From positions 1 to 10,541 of the forward strand of contig CAJOQS010000077.1 of the NCBI GenBank assembly GCA_905236925.1: a stretch of 10,541 nt of DNA, read 5' to 3'. Position 1 is the first letter of the stretch. Every line of letters begins with the position of its first letter. Positions 1 through 7,190 of the stretch are shown one piece after another. This DNA comes from an uncultured Lachnospiraceae bacterium (GTDB taxonomy: Bacteria; Bacillota; Clostridia; Lachnospirales; Lachnospiraceae). The notes under the pieces are model-generated. The model ran no database searches, had not been told where the DNA came from, and saw only the letters and a program-made list of their open reading frames with translations. The position numbers and the translations under genes were made by a program.

Positions 1-782
1 ACATCAATGCCCTGCTTTAGCAGTCCCAGATTTCTGAGTATCAGCTTCGCGGACCTGACCTCCTCAACCGGATCAGCGGTAAGCGAAACACGTATGGTAT
101 CTCCGATACCCTCATAGAGGATGATCCCGATACCCATAGCAGATTTGATATTTCCGGCATTAACCGAGCCTGTCTCGGTGATGCCTACATGAAGAGGATG
201 CTCCGTCTTATCGGCGATCATCTCGTGAGCTTTGACCGACATCATTACATCCGAAGATTTTATCGATATGACTATATTGTCGAAGCCGAGATCCTCAAGC
301 CTCTTCACCTGTCCGAGAGCGCTTTCGGCAAGTCCCTGCGCGGTCACGCCACCATATTTCGCCACAAGCTCCTTTTCGAGTGATCCCGAATTAACTCCGA
401 CCCTGATGGGAATACCATATTCTTTTGCCTTAAGCGCAACAGCCTTCACACGTTCGTCTGATCCGATATTGCCGGGATTGATGCGTATCTTGTCGGCACC
501 GGCCTCGATAGAGGCGATCGCAAGCCTGTAATCAAAGTGAATATCCGCTACGAGCGGGATATGGATACCCTTCTTTATCTCGCGCAGAGACTCGGCGGCC
601 TCCACGGTAGGAACCGCGCAGCGCACAATATCGCAGCCCTCGGCCTCAAGACGGAGTATCTGCGCGATCGTCGCGGCGCTGTCTTCGGTACGTGTATTGG
701 TCATGGACTGAATGGCAATGGGATTGCCTCCGCCTATGACCTTGCTGCCTATCTTAACCTCTCTAGATATCCGTCTTTCCAT
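1..782 (-). CDS. ispG: 4-hydroxy-3-methylbut-2-en-1-yl diphosphate synthase (IspG/GcpE), partial, 3' end outside window
   Basis: IspG is the [4Fe-4S] enzyme that reductively converts 2-C-methylerythritol 2,4-cyclodiphosphate to HMBPP, the penultimate step of the MEP isoprenoid pathway, in the cytosol. The frame opens with MERRISREVKIG and contains family-typical stretches: the PIAIQSMTNTRTED segment near the N-terminus, DIVRCAVPT, PLVADIHFDYRLA around residue 85, and the KIRINPGNIG segment, all parts of the TIM-barrel domain. About 260 codons are visible. The frame stays open to the window edge and ends at ...KQGIDV, just before the place where the Cys motif binding the cluster is expected, so the Fe-S domain cannot be checked here. 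The ATG at 782-780 is preceded by GGAGGA at 787-792, a good distance. It lies 15 bases after rseP and is the last visible gene of the pyrH-to-ispG operon. Identity is very secure. Confidence 0.96.
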   Translation of the reverse strand, partial: MERRISREVKIGSKVIGGGNPIAIQSMTNTRTEDSAATIAQILRLEAEGCDIVRCAVPTVEAAESLREIKKGIHIPLVADIHFDYRLAIASIEAGADKIRINPGNIGSDERVKAVALKAKEYGIPIRVGVNSGSLEKELVAKYGGVTAQGLAESALGQVKRLEDLGFDNIVISIKSSDVMMSVKAHEMIADKTEHPLHVGITETGSVNAGNIKSAMGIGIILYEGIGDTIRVSLTADPVEEVRSAKLILRNLGLLKQGID

Positions 783-797
783 GGTATCCTCCGAAAA

Positions 798-2105
798 CTA
801 TCTGAAGAAAACATTCCTGATGTCGTTAAAGAATACAAAAACCATCAGTGCCATCAGCAGAACAATGCCGACAGCATGGACAATTCCCTCCTTTTCCGGA
901 GGTACCGGCTTACCCCTTATAAGCTCGATCACGATAAATACAAGTCTTCCGCCGTCCAGTGCGGGGATCGGAAGAAGATTCATAACGCCTAGGTTCGCGC
1001 TGAGCAGGATAGCCCAGTTCATAAGATTCAGAACAACATAAAGCAGTCCGTCGGATTTGGTCTCCTCGACGGTATTCTCAAGTTCTGAAACGATCCTGAC
1101 GGGACCTCCGAGATCGTCGGTCGAAACCTTGCCTTTGAATATCTGGCCGAGGCTCTTATAGGTATTGACGATCCAGTACTTCACTTCTACAAAGGAGTAC
1201 TTGAGCACACCCAGAGGACCGGTCTTCTCCCTGTATGCGTAATTGTATGAAAATCCTGTCAGATAGCTTGTTGTATATTCCGGGGTAAGCGAAAGGGTCA
1301 CAAGCGAACCGTCACGCTTCAATACAAACTCGGTTTCATCGCCGGTCAGCGGGTTCTGCTGGATATAATCATAGAACTCCTTACCGGTTGAGATCGCTGT
1401 ACCGTTGATCCCGACTATCTCGTCTCCGGCTCTGACTCCGGCTCTTTCAAGAACACCGCCTTTTACAAGGCTCGATATAACTGCGGGATTCTCGTCCGCG
1501 TTGTAATAGAAGCCGAGCTTGTATGATTTCTGAAGCTCGGGTGTCAGAACAGTCTCGTACTTTTCACCGTCACGCCTGTAGGTGATATCAATCGGCTCCC
1601 CGTCAAGCTCATCAAACGTAAGCTGTATATAAAGCTCTCTTCCGATCGAGATACCGTGACCGTCAAACGAGGTAATGGTATCGCCCGCCTGTAAGCCTGC
1701 CTTGTCCGCCGCCGAGCCTTCGCTGACATAGGTAACGATGCAGGGATCGTATCCGGCAAGCGAGATAACTATGACCGCCATAACAAAGGCAAGAATGAAA
1801 TTAAAGAACGGACCGGCAAAGATAGTTGCAAAACGTGCCCAGGGCTTTTTATTGTTAAAGGCCCTCTCATCATCGCTCGAAACGTCCTCGCCCAGCATCT
1901 TGCAGGCACCGCCGAACGGAACAAGCCGGATACTGTACTCGGTCTCTCCTTTCTTGAACGAACACAGCTTGGGTCCGAATCCCACCTGAAACTCCGGTAC
2001 CATAATCCCGTTCTTCTTCGCGATTATCAGATGTCCGAGTTCGTGTACAACGACTATCAGGCAGAAGATCAGCACCCCGATCAGAATACTTATCAGTTTA
2101 CTCAT
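798..2105 (-). CDS. rseP: Site-2 intramembrane zinc metalloprotease (RseP/RasP family) with two PDZ domains
   Basis: This is a membrane-embedded protease of the RseP/RasP/SpoIVFB (M50) family. Family members cleave anti-sigma factors and remnant signal peptides within the membrane. The 435-residue product shows an N-terminal membrane helix carrying the HELGH zinc motif (residues 21-25), a second hydrophobic helix around 93-117, and two PDZ-like repeats. Each repeat has the GLxxGD or GVRAGD carboxylate-binding type sequence (roughly 121-200 and 205-280). The NLLPIPALDGGR motif supplies the third zinc ligand (D384), and the last membrane helix spans about 408-426. B. subtilis RasP is usually described with one PDZ domain, whereas E. 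coli RseP has two, so the tandem arrangement is worth noting. The gene starts 17 bases after dxr, with TGAGG at 2116-2120 as a plausible ribosome binding site. All catalytic residues are present. The substrate is unknown. Confidence 0.95.
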   Translation of the reverse strand: MSKLISILIGVLIFCLIVVVHELGHLIIAKKNGIMVPEFQVGFGPKLCSFKKGETEYSIRLVPFGGACKMLGEDVSSDDERAFNNKKPWARFATIFAGPFFNFILAFVMAVIVISLAGYDPCIVTYVSEGSAADKAGLQAGDTITSFDGHGISIGRELYIQLTFDELDGEPIDITYRRDGEKYETVLTPELQKSYKLGFYYNADENPAVISSLVKGGVLERAGVRAGDEIVGINGTAISTGKEFYDYIQQNPLTGDETEFVLKRDGSLVTLSLTPEYTTSYLTGFSYNYAYREKTGPLGVLKYSFVEVKYWIVNTYKSLGQIFKGKVSTDDLGGPVRIVSELENTVEETKSDGLLYVVLNLMNWAILLSANLGVMNLLPIPALDGGRLVFIVIELIRGKPVPPEKEGIVHAVGIVLLMALMVFVFFNDIRNVFFR

Positions 2106-2122
2106 TAAAAACTAACCTCATT

Positions 2123-3301
2123 TCATAAAACCATTTTTGAAGCATATTCGTACGCCCACGCCTCGGTTTCAAGGATCTCTGTAAGATCGGGACATGCGAT
2201 ATTCTTATGTGCCCTCATGCACGCTTCGATGATATCATAGATCCCCGTAAACCCGATCCTGCCCTCAAGGAAGCGGGCAACGGCATATTCGTTTGCTGCG
2301 TTGAATACAGTGCACATGCTTCCGCCCGTCCTGATCGCTTCAAGTCCGAGTGCAAGGCCCTTGAAGGTATTGTAGTCGGGTCGTTCAAAATCAATACATG
2401 CCAGCTCAAACAGATCAAGCTTTTCTGCGGGACATTCCATTCTATCAGGATAATACAGTGCGTACTGTATCGGAAGCCTCATATCAGGACATCCCATCTG
2501 AGCGATTATCGCGCCGTCCCTGAACTGAACAGCGGAATGGATTATGCTGCGCGGCTGTATCACTACTTCAATATTATCGGGCTCAACTCCGAACAGCCAT
2601 CGGGCTTCCATCACTTCGAGAGCCTTGTTCACCATTGATGCGGAATCTATGGTTATCTTGCGTCCCATTGACCAGTTGGGGTGCTTTAACGCATCGGCTG
2701 CCGTTTTGCCCTTCAGCTCTTCGTAGCTCATACCCCTGAAGGGTCCTCCGGAGGCAGTGAGCAGAATCTTATCTATCTCCATGCGGCCTGCATCAACGGG
2801 ATAGCTGCCGTCAGGACCGTTATGTCCCTGCAGACACTGGAAAATAGCGGAATGCTCGCTGTCTATCGGTAAAAGTCTTACCTTTTTTTCCGCAACAAGC
2901 GGCATGATGATATGTCCCGCGGCAACAAGCGTCTCCTTATTGGCAAGCGCAACATCGCATCCGGCTTCGATCGCGGCAATTGTAGGTCTAATGCCGATCA
3001 TCCCGACGATCGCCGTAACAACGAGATCGTTTCCGGGATCCGATGCCAGAGCTATCAGCCCGTCCATCCCCGCAAGAACTGCAACGGAGGTATCAGCGAT
3101 ACGCACCTTCAGTTCATTGGCACGCTCCTCATCAAAAACACAGACCCTGCGGGGTTCAAACTCACGGATCTGCTTTTCGAGAAGGTCGATATTACTTCCC
3201 GCAGCAAGGGAATACACTTCAAATCCCCCGTGCCGCTTTATGATATCAAGGGTCTGGGTTCCTATGGATCCGGTCGACCCGAGTATACATATCTTTCTCA
3301 T
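2123..3301 (-). CDS. dxr: 1-deoxy-D-xylulose 5-phosphate reductoisomerase
   Basis: Dxr (IspC) rearranges and reduces 1-deoxy-D-xylulose 5-phosphate to methylerythritol 4-phosphate with NADPH and a divalent metal; it is the committed step of the MEP pathway and the fosmidomycin target. The 392-residue product has the Rossmann NADPH motif GSTGSIG (8-14), NKETLV (121-126), and the metal-binding IDSEHSA segment with D147 and E149. It also has the SGGPFRG loop (184-190) and the KITIDSASMVNKALEVMEA segment (about 215-233) with the third metal-ligand Glu, E229. Length and motif order are normal. The ATG at 3301-3299 has TGAGGA about 5 bases upstream. The gene is separated from cdsA by 69 bases, one of the larger gaps in this otherwise tight operon. 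Together with ispG downstream it places two MEP enzymes next to uppS, which uses their product. Confidence 0.97.
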   Translation of the reverse strand: MRKICILGSTGSIGTQTLDIIKRHGGFEVYSLAAGSNIDLLEKQIREFEPRRVCVFDEERANELKVRIADTSVAVLAGMDGLIALASDPGNDLVVTAIVGMIGIRPTIAAIEAGCDVALANKETLVAAGHIIMPLVAEKKVRLLPIDSEHSAIFQCLQGHNGPDGSYPVDAGRMEIDKILLTASGGPFRGMSYEELKGKTAADALKHPNWSMGRKITIDSASMVNKALEVMEARWLFGVEPDNIEVVIQPRSIIHSAVQFRDGAIIAQMGCPDMRLPIQYALYYPDRMECPAEKLDLFELACIDFERPDYNTFKGLALGLEAIRTGGSMCTVFNAANEYAVARFLEGRIGFTGIYDIIEACMRAHKNIACPDLTEILETEAWAYEYASKMVL

Positions 3302-3320
3302 AGAATCCTCATTTGATCAT

Positions 3321-3353
3321 TCAAATATGATACGCTGCTCGCATGTGATTCAT
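3321..3353 (-). other. Candidate 10-codon leader ORF in the cdsA-dxr gap
   Basis: On the minus strand the 69-base cdsA-dxr gap contains an ATG preceded at about 9 bases by GAGG (within TTGAGGGCGG). It reads MNHMRAAYHI and ends in TGA. Immediately after it comes a second three-codon frame, ATG ATC AAA TGA, whose stop overlaps the dxr ribosome binding site TGAGGA. The arrangement could couple translation into dxr, but ORFs this short often occur by chance and I recognise no leader-peptide signature. Low confidence. Confidence 0.2.
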
Positions 3354-3370
3354 GGTTTCCGCCCTCAACG

Positions 3371-4246
3371 TTAGATGCCGTAGTACAGCAGATAATACAC
3401 TATCGGCGCAATGAAAATAACACTGTCGAACCTGTCAAGTATTCCGCCGTGACCAGGAAGAAGCCTTCCGTAGTCCTTGATCTGTCTGTCGCGTTTTATC
3501 GCGGATGCTGCAAGGTCTCCTATCATCGAAACCAGAGATGAAACACCTGCGATTATTGCAAATGAAAGCACGGGATTTGAAAACTCTCCCGTTGCCTGAA
3601 GCTGCTTAAGGAAAATGCAGGCATAGATAACACCAAGCAGGATCGCTCCGACAAACCCGCCTATAAAGCCTTCGAGCGACTTCTTCGGGCTGAGAACAGG
3701 CACGATCTTATGTGTTCCTATCTTGCGGCCCACAAGATAAGCCATCGTATCGGCGCCCCACGATCCGATAAAGATCAGCCATACCGTATACTGTCCTCCT
3801 TTAAGCTCCCTTACAAGGAAGATATAGGACAATGATACCGCCACATAGAAGAAGCCGAAAAAGACCATGGTTACCTGCTCCGAATTAAAGCGCGGGAAAC
3901 CGAAAACATATACCGCCAGAAGCAAGATAAGGAATGCTGCGGTCATTACAGCCAGATGCTCGGAGCCGTACCTGATCGGGAAGGCTTCTCCTGTAAGCTT
4001 TCCGTACAGCAGCAGGCCGTACCATCCGCACGCTGCAAGATATCCGACTGCAGCCGGAAGCTTTTTGTGAACATCCACAGACCTGTAAAGCTCCATAAGG
4101 CCTATAAGCGAAACAGCCATAAGAATTCCCCAAAGGGCATATCCGCCGTATATCATGACCGCGACGGTGATCACGGTAAGTATCGCTCCGGTTCTGAACC
4201 TTATCCAGAAAGTCCTGTCCTTTCCGGACTGCTTTTTCTCACTCAT
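3371..4246 (-). CDS. cdsA: Phosphatidate cytidylyltransferase (CDP-diacylglycerol synthase)
   Basis: CdsA is an integral membrane enzyme that condenses phosphatidic acid with CTP to give CDP-diacylglycerol, the precursor of phosphatidylglycerol, cardiolipin and related lipids. The 291-residue product has a short charged N-terminus, then many hydrophobic segments (about 20-55, 65-82, 97-115, 127-145, 150-165, 192-214, 228-245, 284-290). The C-terminal family signature runs from S248 to D284, with KR (251-252), KD, LPGHGG and DRFD in the expected spacing. GSWGADTMAYLVGRKIG (161-177) and SPKKSLEGFIGG (186-197) are also typical. Only 3 bases separate its ATG from the uppS stop, and its ribosome binding site GAGGAG lies in the last codons of uppS, so the two are probably translationally coupled. 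Identity is secure. Confidence 0.95.
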   Translation of the reverse strand: MSEKKQSGKDRTFWIRFRTGAILTVITVAVMIYGGYALWGILMAVSLIGLMELYRSVDVHKKLPAAVGYLAACGWYGLLLYGKLTGEAFPIRYGSEHLAVMTAAFLILLLAVYVFGFPRFNSEQVTMVFFGFFYVAVSLSYIFLVRELKGGQYTVWLIFIGSWGADTMAYLVGRKIGTHKIVPVLSPKKSLEGFIGGFVGAILLGVIYACIFLKQLQATGEFSNPVLSFAIIAGVSSLVSMIGDLAASAIKRDRQIKDYGRLLPGHGGILDRFDSVIFIAPIVYYLLYYGI

Positions 4247-4249
4247 CTC

Positions 4250-4972
4250 TTACTCCTCTTTTCTCCCTCCGAAGCGCCTGTCACGCCGGTTGTATTCGTC
4301 TATGGCCGTCTGAAGGTCCTCCTTCGTAAAATCAGGCCAGAGAACATCCGGGAAATAAAACTCCGAATATGCAAGCTGCCAGACAAGGAAATTCGAGAGC
4401 CTCTTCTCCCCGCTGGTCCTTATCAGAAGATCAGGATCCGGAATGTCGGATGTATCAAGCCTCTCAGATATCATAGCTTCGCTGATATCCTCCGGATCGA
4501 GCTTACCCGCCTTAACATCCCTAGCGATGTCTGCGACCGCTCGCCTAACCTCGTCGCGTCCGCCGTAATTAAGGGCCACCTGAAAGTTCAGGCCGGTGCA
4601 CTTACTGCTCTTTTCCTCCAGTTCGGCTATCGTAGCCTGAAGATCCGGAGCAAGACGAGTTTTGTCACCGATGACCCTGACCCGCATATTGTTCTTCATG
4701 CTTCGTTCAAGACAGTTCTTCAGATAATCGCGAAGGAGGCTCATAAGCGCTCCGACTTCTTCCTCCGAACGGCTCCAGTTCTCGGTTGAAAAAGCATATA
4801 CGGTCAGATACTTTATTCCAAGGTCCCACGCCCACTCACATACATCCTCAACCGTCCTCGCTCCGGCCTTATGCCCTGCTACGCGCGGAAGAAGACGCTT
4901 CTTTGCCCAGCGGCCGTTGCCATCGAGAATGATCGCAACATGCTGCGGTACCTTATATCCGCTCTCAGCCAT
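4250..4972 (-). CDS. uppS: Isoprenyl transferase, di-trans,poly-cis-undecaprenyl diphosphate synthase
   Basis: UppS adds isopentenyl diphosphate units in cis to farnesyl diphosphate to make the C55 undecaprenyl carrier used for peptidoglycan and other surface polymers. The 240-residue protein shows HVAIILDGNGRWAKKR (11-26) with the catalytic Asp D17, the TVYAFSTENWSR segment (57-68), LNYGGRDEVRRA (134-145), and the PDPDLLIRTSGEKRLSNF region (about 178-195) with the Arg residues that bind the pyrophosphate. Length is normal. I take the ATG at 4972-4970, supported by GGGAGG some 6 bases upstream. The upstream 107-base gap to frr is the longest inside the operon and holds a strong hairpin. The gene sits directly before cdsA and three genes before the MEP and protease genes, the usual Firmicutes order. 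Product chain length cannot be proved from sequence, but C55 is by far the likeliest. Confidence 0.96.
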   Translation of the reverse strand: MAESGYKVPQHVAIILDGNGRWAKKRLLPRVAGHKAGARTVEDVCEWAWDLGIKYLTVYAFSTENWSRSEEEVGALMSLLRDYLKNCLERSMKNNMRVRVIGDKTRLAPDLQATIAELEEKSSKCTGLNFQVALNYGGRDEVRRAVADIARDVKAGKLDPEDISEAMISERLDTSDIPDPDLLIRTSGEKRLSNFLVWQLAYSEFYFPDVLWPDFTKEDLQTAIDEYNRRDRRFGGRKEE

Positions 4973-5008
4973 CAGAACCTCCCGATAAATAACATATTAT
5001 CGAACAAA

Positions 5009-5037
5009 GGAGCCGCGCAAGCTTCTTGCCCGGCCCC
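5009..5037 (-). terminator. Strong hairpin between frr and uppS, candidate internal terminator or attenuator
   Basis: Read on the minus strand, a 13-base arm (5037-5025) pairs with 5021-5009 around a 3-base loop (AAG). There are 11 Watson-Crick pairs, one G-U wobble and one G-G mismatch. The stem is very GC-rich and is followed by TTTGTT, a short U-rich stretch. This resembles an intrinsic terminator with a weak tail, so partial termination or mRNA 3'-end protection of the pyrH-frr part seems possible. A simple structural role is not excluded. Confidence 0.5.
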
Positions 5038-5079
5038 ACCCATTTATATTCTTAATTGCATCTCACGATCTGCACTCGC

Positions 5080-5634
5080 TTATACGGTCATGAGTTCCTT
5101 TGTTTTGGCGTCCATCTGCTTGTCGATCTCACCGACGAACTTCTCGGTGCACTTATCGATCTCATCCTCAAGCTGCTTCTGAACGTCCTCAGAGATCTCA
5201 CTTGCCTTGCCCATCTTCTTGAAGCTGTCGTTGGCATCGCGGCGGATATTGCGAAGAGCTACCTTGGCGTCCTCCGCCTTCTTCTTAACATCCTTGGCCA
5301 GCTCCTTACGTCTGTCCTCGGTAAGCTCGGGGAAAACAAGTCTGATGATCTTGCCGTCGTCGGTCGGGTTGATACCGATGTCCGACATATTGATGGCCTT
5401 TTCGATCTCCTTGATCATCTTGGATTCCCAGGGCTGTATCTGAATGATACGAGCTTCGGGAACGCTGACGTTGGCAACCTGACTTATAGGTGAGGGTGTT
5501 CCGTAATAGTCAACCCTGATCTTGTCTATAAGGTGCGGATTGGCACGGCCGGCTCTGATCGAGGCATATTCCTCGGCAAGAACGTCCATGGTCTTCTTCA
5601 TTTTTTCTTCGTAAGGTTTAATTCTCTCGTCCAT
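5080..5634 (-). CDS. frr: Ribosome recycling factor
   Basis: Frr (RRF) acts with EF-G to split the post-termination ribosome and release mRNA and tRNA. The 184-residue length is standard. The sequence follows the family throughout: the N-terminal helix of the three-helix bundle (MDERIKPYEEKMKKTMDVL), the conserved IRAGRANP segment (26-33), the domain II beta region with VDYYGTPSPISQVANVSVPEAR (about 41-62) and IQPWE. These are followed by DDGKIIRLVFPELTEDRRKEL, then the two long C-terminal helices, rich in Lys and Glu, that complete the coiled bundle. The ATG at 5634-5632 has GGAGAA upstream. It lies 37 bases after pyrH, its nearly universal partner in bacteria. A strong hairpin follows about 40 bases after its stop. 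Confidence 0.97.
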   Translation of the reverse strand: MDERIKPYEEKMKKTMDVLAEEYASIRAGRANPHLIDKIRVDYYGTPSPISQVANVSVPEARIIQIQPWESKMIKEIEKAINMSDIGINPTDDGKIIRLVFPELTEDRRKELAKDVKKKAEDAKVALRNIRRDANDSFKKMGKASEISEDVQKQLEDEIDKCTEKFVGEIDKQMDAKTKELMTV

Positions 5635-5671
5635 AGTTTTTCTCCATAAGTAATTATATGCTGTTTCACGG

Positions 5672-6379
5672 TCACTCGGCGGTCACGATCGTTCCCGTGC
5701 AGTGTCCGCCCGAATTGGTAATGATCGAATTCTCCTCGTTGAGTGAGAAGATAAGAAGCGGCATCCTGTTGTCAAGACACATAACTGATGCTGTCGAGTC
5801 GATAACCTGCAGCCCCTTGTCGACGAGCTCCTTCAGGGAAATCCTGTCGTACTTCACAGCAGCGGGATCCTTCTTCGGATCGGCCGAATAAACACCGTCG
5901 ATAGCCTTAGCCATCATGATGATGTCGCAGTCAAGCTCAACCGCGCGAAGTACTGTAGCAGTATCGGTCGAGAAATAGGGATGACCCGTTCCGCCTGCAA
6001 GGAAAACGACCTTACCCTTCTTCAGGGCTTTTACGGCCTTATCCTTGGAGAACAGCTCGGACATATCGCCGCATTCAAAGGGTGTATAGATGGCGGTCTT
6101 CATGCCGCAGTATCTGAAAATGTCGGATACGTAAATGCAGTTCATGATGGTGGCAAGAATGCCTATCTGATCGGCCTTATAACGGTCGATCGTCTCACTG
6201 GTCCTGCCCCTCCAGAAGTTTCCTCCGCCGATAACGATGGCAACCTCGGTTCCCGCTTCAACGATGGACTTGACCTGCTTGGCAACGCCGATACAGGTGG
6301 CTTCGTCAAATCCGGTCTTCTTGTCGCCCGCAAGAGCCTCTCCCGAAAGTTTCAGTAAAACTCGTTTATATCTCTCCAT
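5672..6379 (-). CDS. pyrH: UMP kinase
   Basis: PyrH phosphorylates UMP to UDP using ATP, an essential step of pyrimidine nucleotide synthesis; the bacterial enzyme is a hexameric amino-acid-kinase-fold protein regulated by GTP and UTP. With the chosen start the product is 235 residues and shows YKRVLLKLSGEAL (4-16), the nucleotide-binding IGGGNFWRG (50-58), and D70 in RYKAD. The FSTDTATVLRAVEL segment (136-149), AKAIDGVYSADPKKDP (147-162 region) and the C-terminal GTIV segment are also present. I choose the ATG at 6379-6377 because GGAG sits 6 bases upstream and the protein then begins MERYKRV, as is usual. A GTG 27 bases further up (6406) and two ATGs between are in frame but lack a comparable site. 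It follows the bactofilin-like gene and precedes frr. Confidence 0.97.
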   Translation of the reverse strand: MERYKRVLLKLSGEALAGDKKTGFDEATCIGVAKQVKSIVEAGTEVAIVIGGGNFWRGRTSETIDRYKADQIGILATIMNCIYVSDIFRYCGMKTAIYTPFECGDMSELFSKDKAVKALKKGKVVFLAGGTGHPYFSTDTATVLRAVELDCDIIMMAKAIDGVYSADPKKDPAAVKYDRISLKELVDKGLQVIDSTASVMCLDNRMPLLIFSLNEENSIITNSGGHCTGTIVTAE

Positions 6380-6402
6380 ATCCGTCTCCATCCACATACT
6401 TA

Positions 6403-6419
6403 TCACAGATTAACTGTGA
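6403..6419 (-). repeat. Short inverted repeat after the bactofilin-like gene
   Basis: TCACAG and CTGTGA (6 bp) flank a 5-base AT-only centre, starting 7 bases beyond the stop codon of the bactofilin-like gene and just upstream of the pyrH leader. There is no U-tract, so it is not a normal terminator. A very similar element follows the phosphodiesterase gene at 9899-9915. It could be a small 3' hairpin or a protein site, or it could be chance. Confidence 0.35.
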
Positions 6420-6426
6420 ATAGTAT

Positions 6427-7149
6427 TTATTCGAAAATATCGTCGATGTCAACCGAAGCGTATGCAAGTGAGCAGAAGCCCTCAAGAACTGCTCCGTTGT
6501 TCATCTGAACGGACTTAGACTTGACATTGCCCTTTACGATGGCTGTCGAGTCAAGGATAACGGGACCCGCAACATCGAGTTCACCCTTAACCGCACCGGC
6601 TATAACTGCCGAACCAGCTTTGATGTCGCCGATAACAACAGTGCCGAGACCGATCTTTACGGATCCTTCACTGTCGATATTGCCCTCAAGCCTCTTGGCG
6701 TTGACGTAAACGTCGGACGCGATCGAGTTACCTGTTACGCAGCCGGAAATCGTCAGCTTTCCTATACATTCGATATCGCCGTTGATGGTTCCCATAACAT
6801 TCAGCGAGCAATCCGAAACAATGCTTCCGTTAATGGTCGTACCGGCGGTAATTACAGTAACCTGATCCTCCGCACCGGACGAAGGTCTGGAAACAGGCTT
6901 CTGTTCGGGCTGCTCAGGCTGCTCGTCGATCTCGTAATCCTCTTCTACCATAACATCCTCTTCGACGGGCTGAGTCTCGTCAAAAAGATTCTCGAGCAGA
7001 CTCGCGTCAACGGAATCATCTCCGTCGGCAACGGCATCAGCTGCAGCGTCTCCTTCAGCCGAAACAGCAACCTCATCAGTCAGTTCCTCATTGATGATCT
7101 CATCACTGACATCAACGGCCTCATCATTTAAATCCTTAAAAAAACCCAT
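6427..7149 (-). CDS. Bactofilin-like polymer-forming protein with long acidic N-terminal tail
   Basis: The C-terminal half (about residues 97-232) is a run of short hydrophobic/Gly strands such as TTINGSIVSDCSLNVMGTINGDIEC and KGELDVAGPVILDSTAIVKGNVKSK. This is the right-handed beta-helix pattern of bactofilins (DUF583), proteins that self-polymerise without nucleotide and act as scaffolds for cell-wall or envelope enzymes. The first ~95 residues are instead low-complexity and highly acidic (many D and E, Ala-rich, with EQPEQPEQ at 76-83), starting with MGFFKDLNDE. There is no signal peptide or membrane segment, so it is predicted to be cytoplasmic, with the tail probably disordered. The strong GAGGAGG site 7 bases before the ATG and a consensus promoter upstream make it the first gene of the pyrH operon. 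The beta-helix assignment is from visible repeat pattern; the cellular role is inference. Confidence 0.85.
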   Translation of the reverse strand: MGFFKDLNDEAVDVSDEIINEELTDEVAVSAEGDAAADAVADGDDSVDASLLENLFDETQPVEEDVMVEEDYEIDEQPEQPEQKPVSRPSSGAEDQVTVITAGTTINGSIVSDCSLNVMGTINGDIECIGKLTISGCVTGNSIASDVYVNAKRLEGNIDSEGSVKIGLGTVVIGDIKAGSAVIAGAVKGELDVAGPVILDSTAIVKGNVKSKSVQMNNGAVLEGFCSLAYASVDIDDIFE

Positions 7150-7190
7150 GACAACCTCCTCGTCTGTTGCTATATAGCTTTCTGGAACAA

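Noticed and set aside
3956..4789. 277-codon plus-strand frame opposite uppS and cdsA
   Set aside because: It is antisense to two clearly conserved genes, has no convincing ribosome binding site or recognisable motif, and looks like a by-product of codon bias. The same holds for the other plus-strand frames, such as 2904-3374, 7278-7976 and 5056-5493.
5025..5044. G-quadruplex on the minus strand before uppS
   Set aside because: Only three G-runs of three or more (GGG, GGGG, GGG) are close together, one short of the usual four, and the hairpin explains the GC richness better.
6380..6406. GTG or earlier ATG starts for pyrH
   Set aside because: They add up to 9 residues not typical of UMP kinases and lack a well-spaced ribosome binding site; the ATG at 6379 has one.
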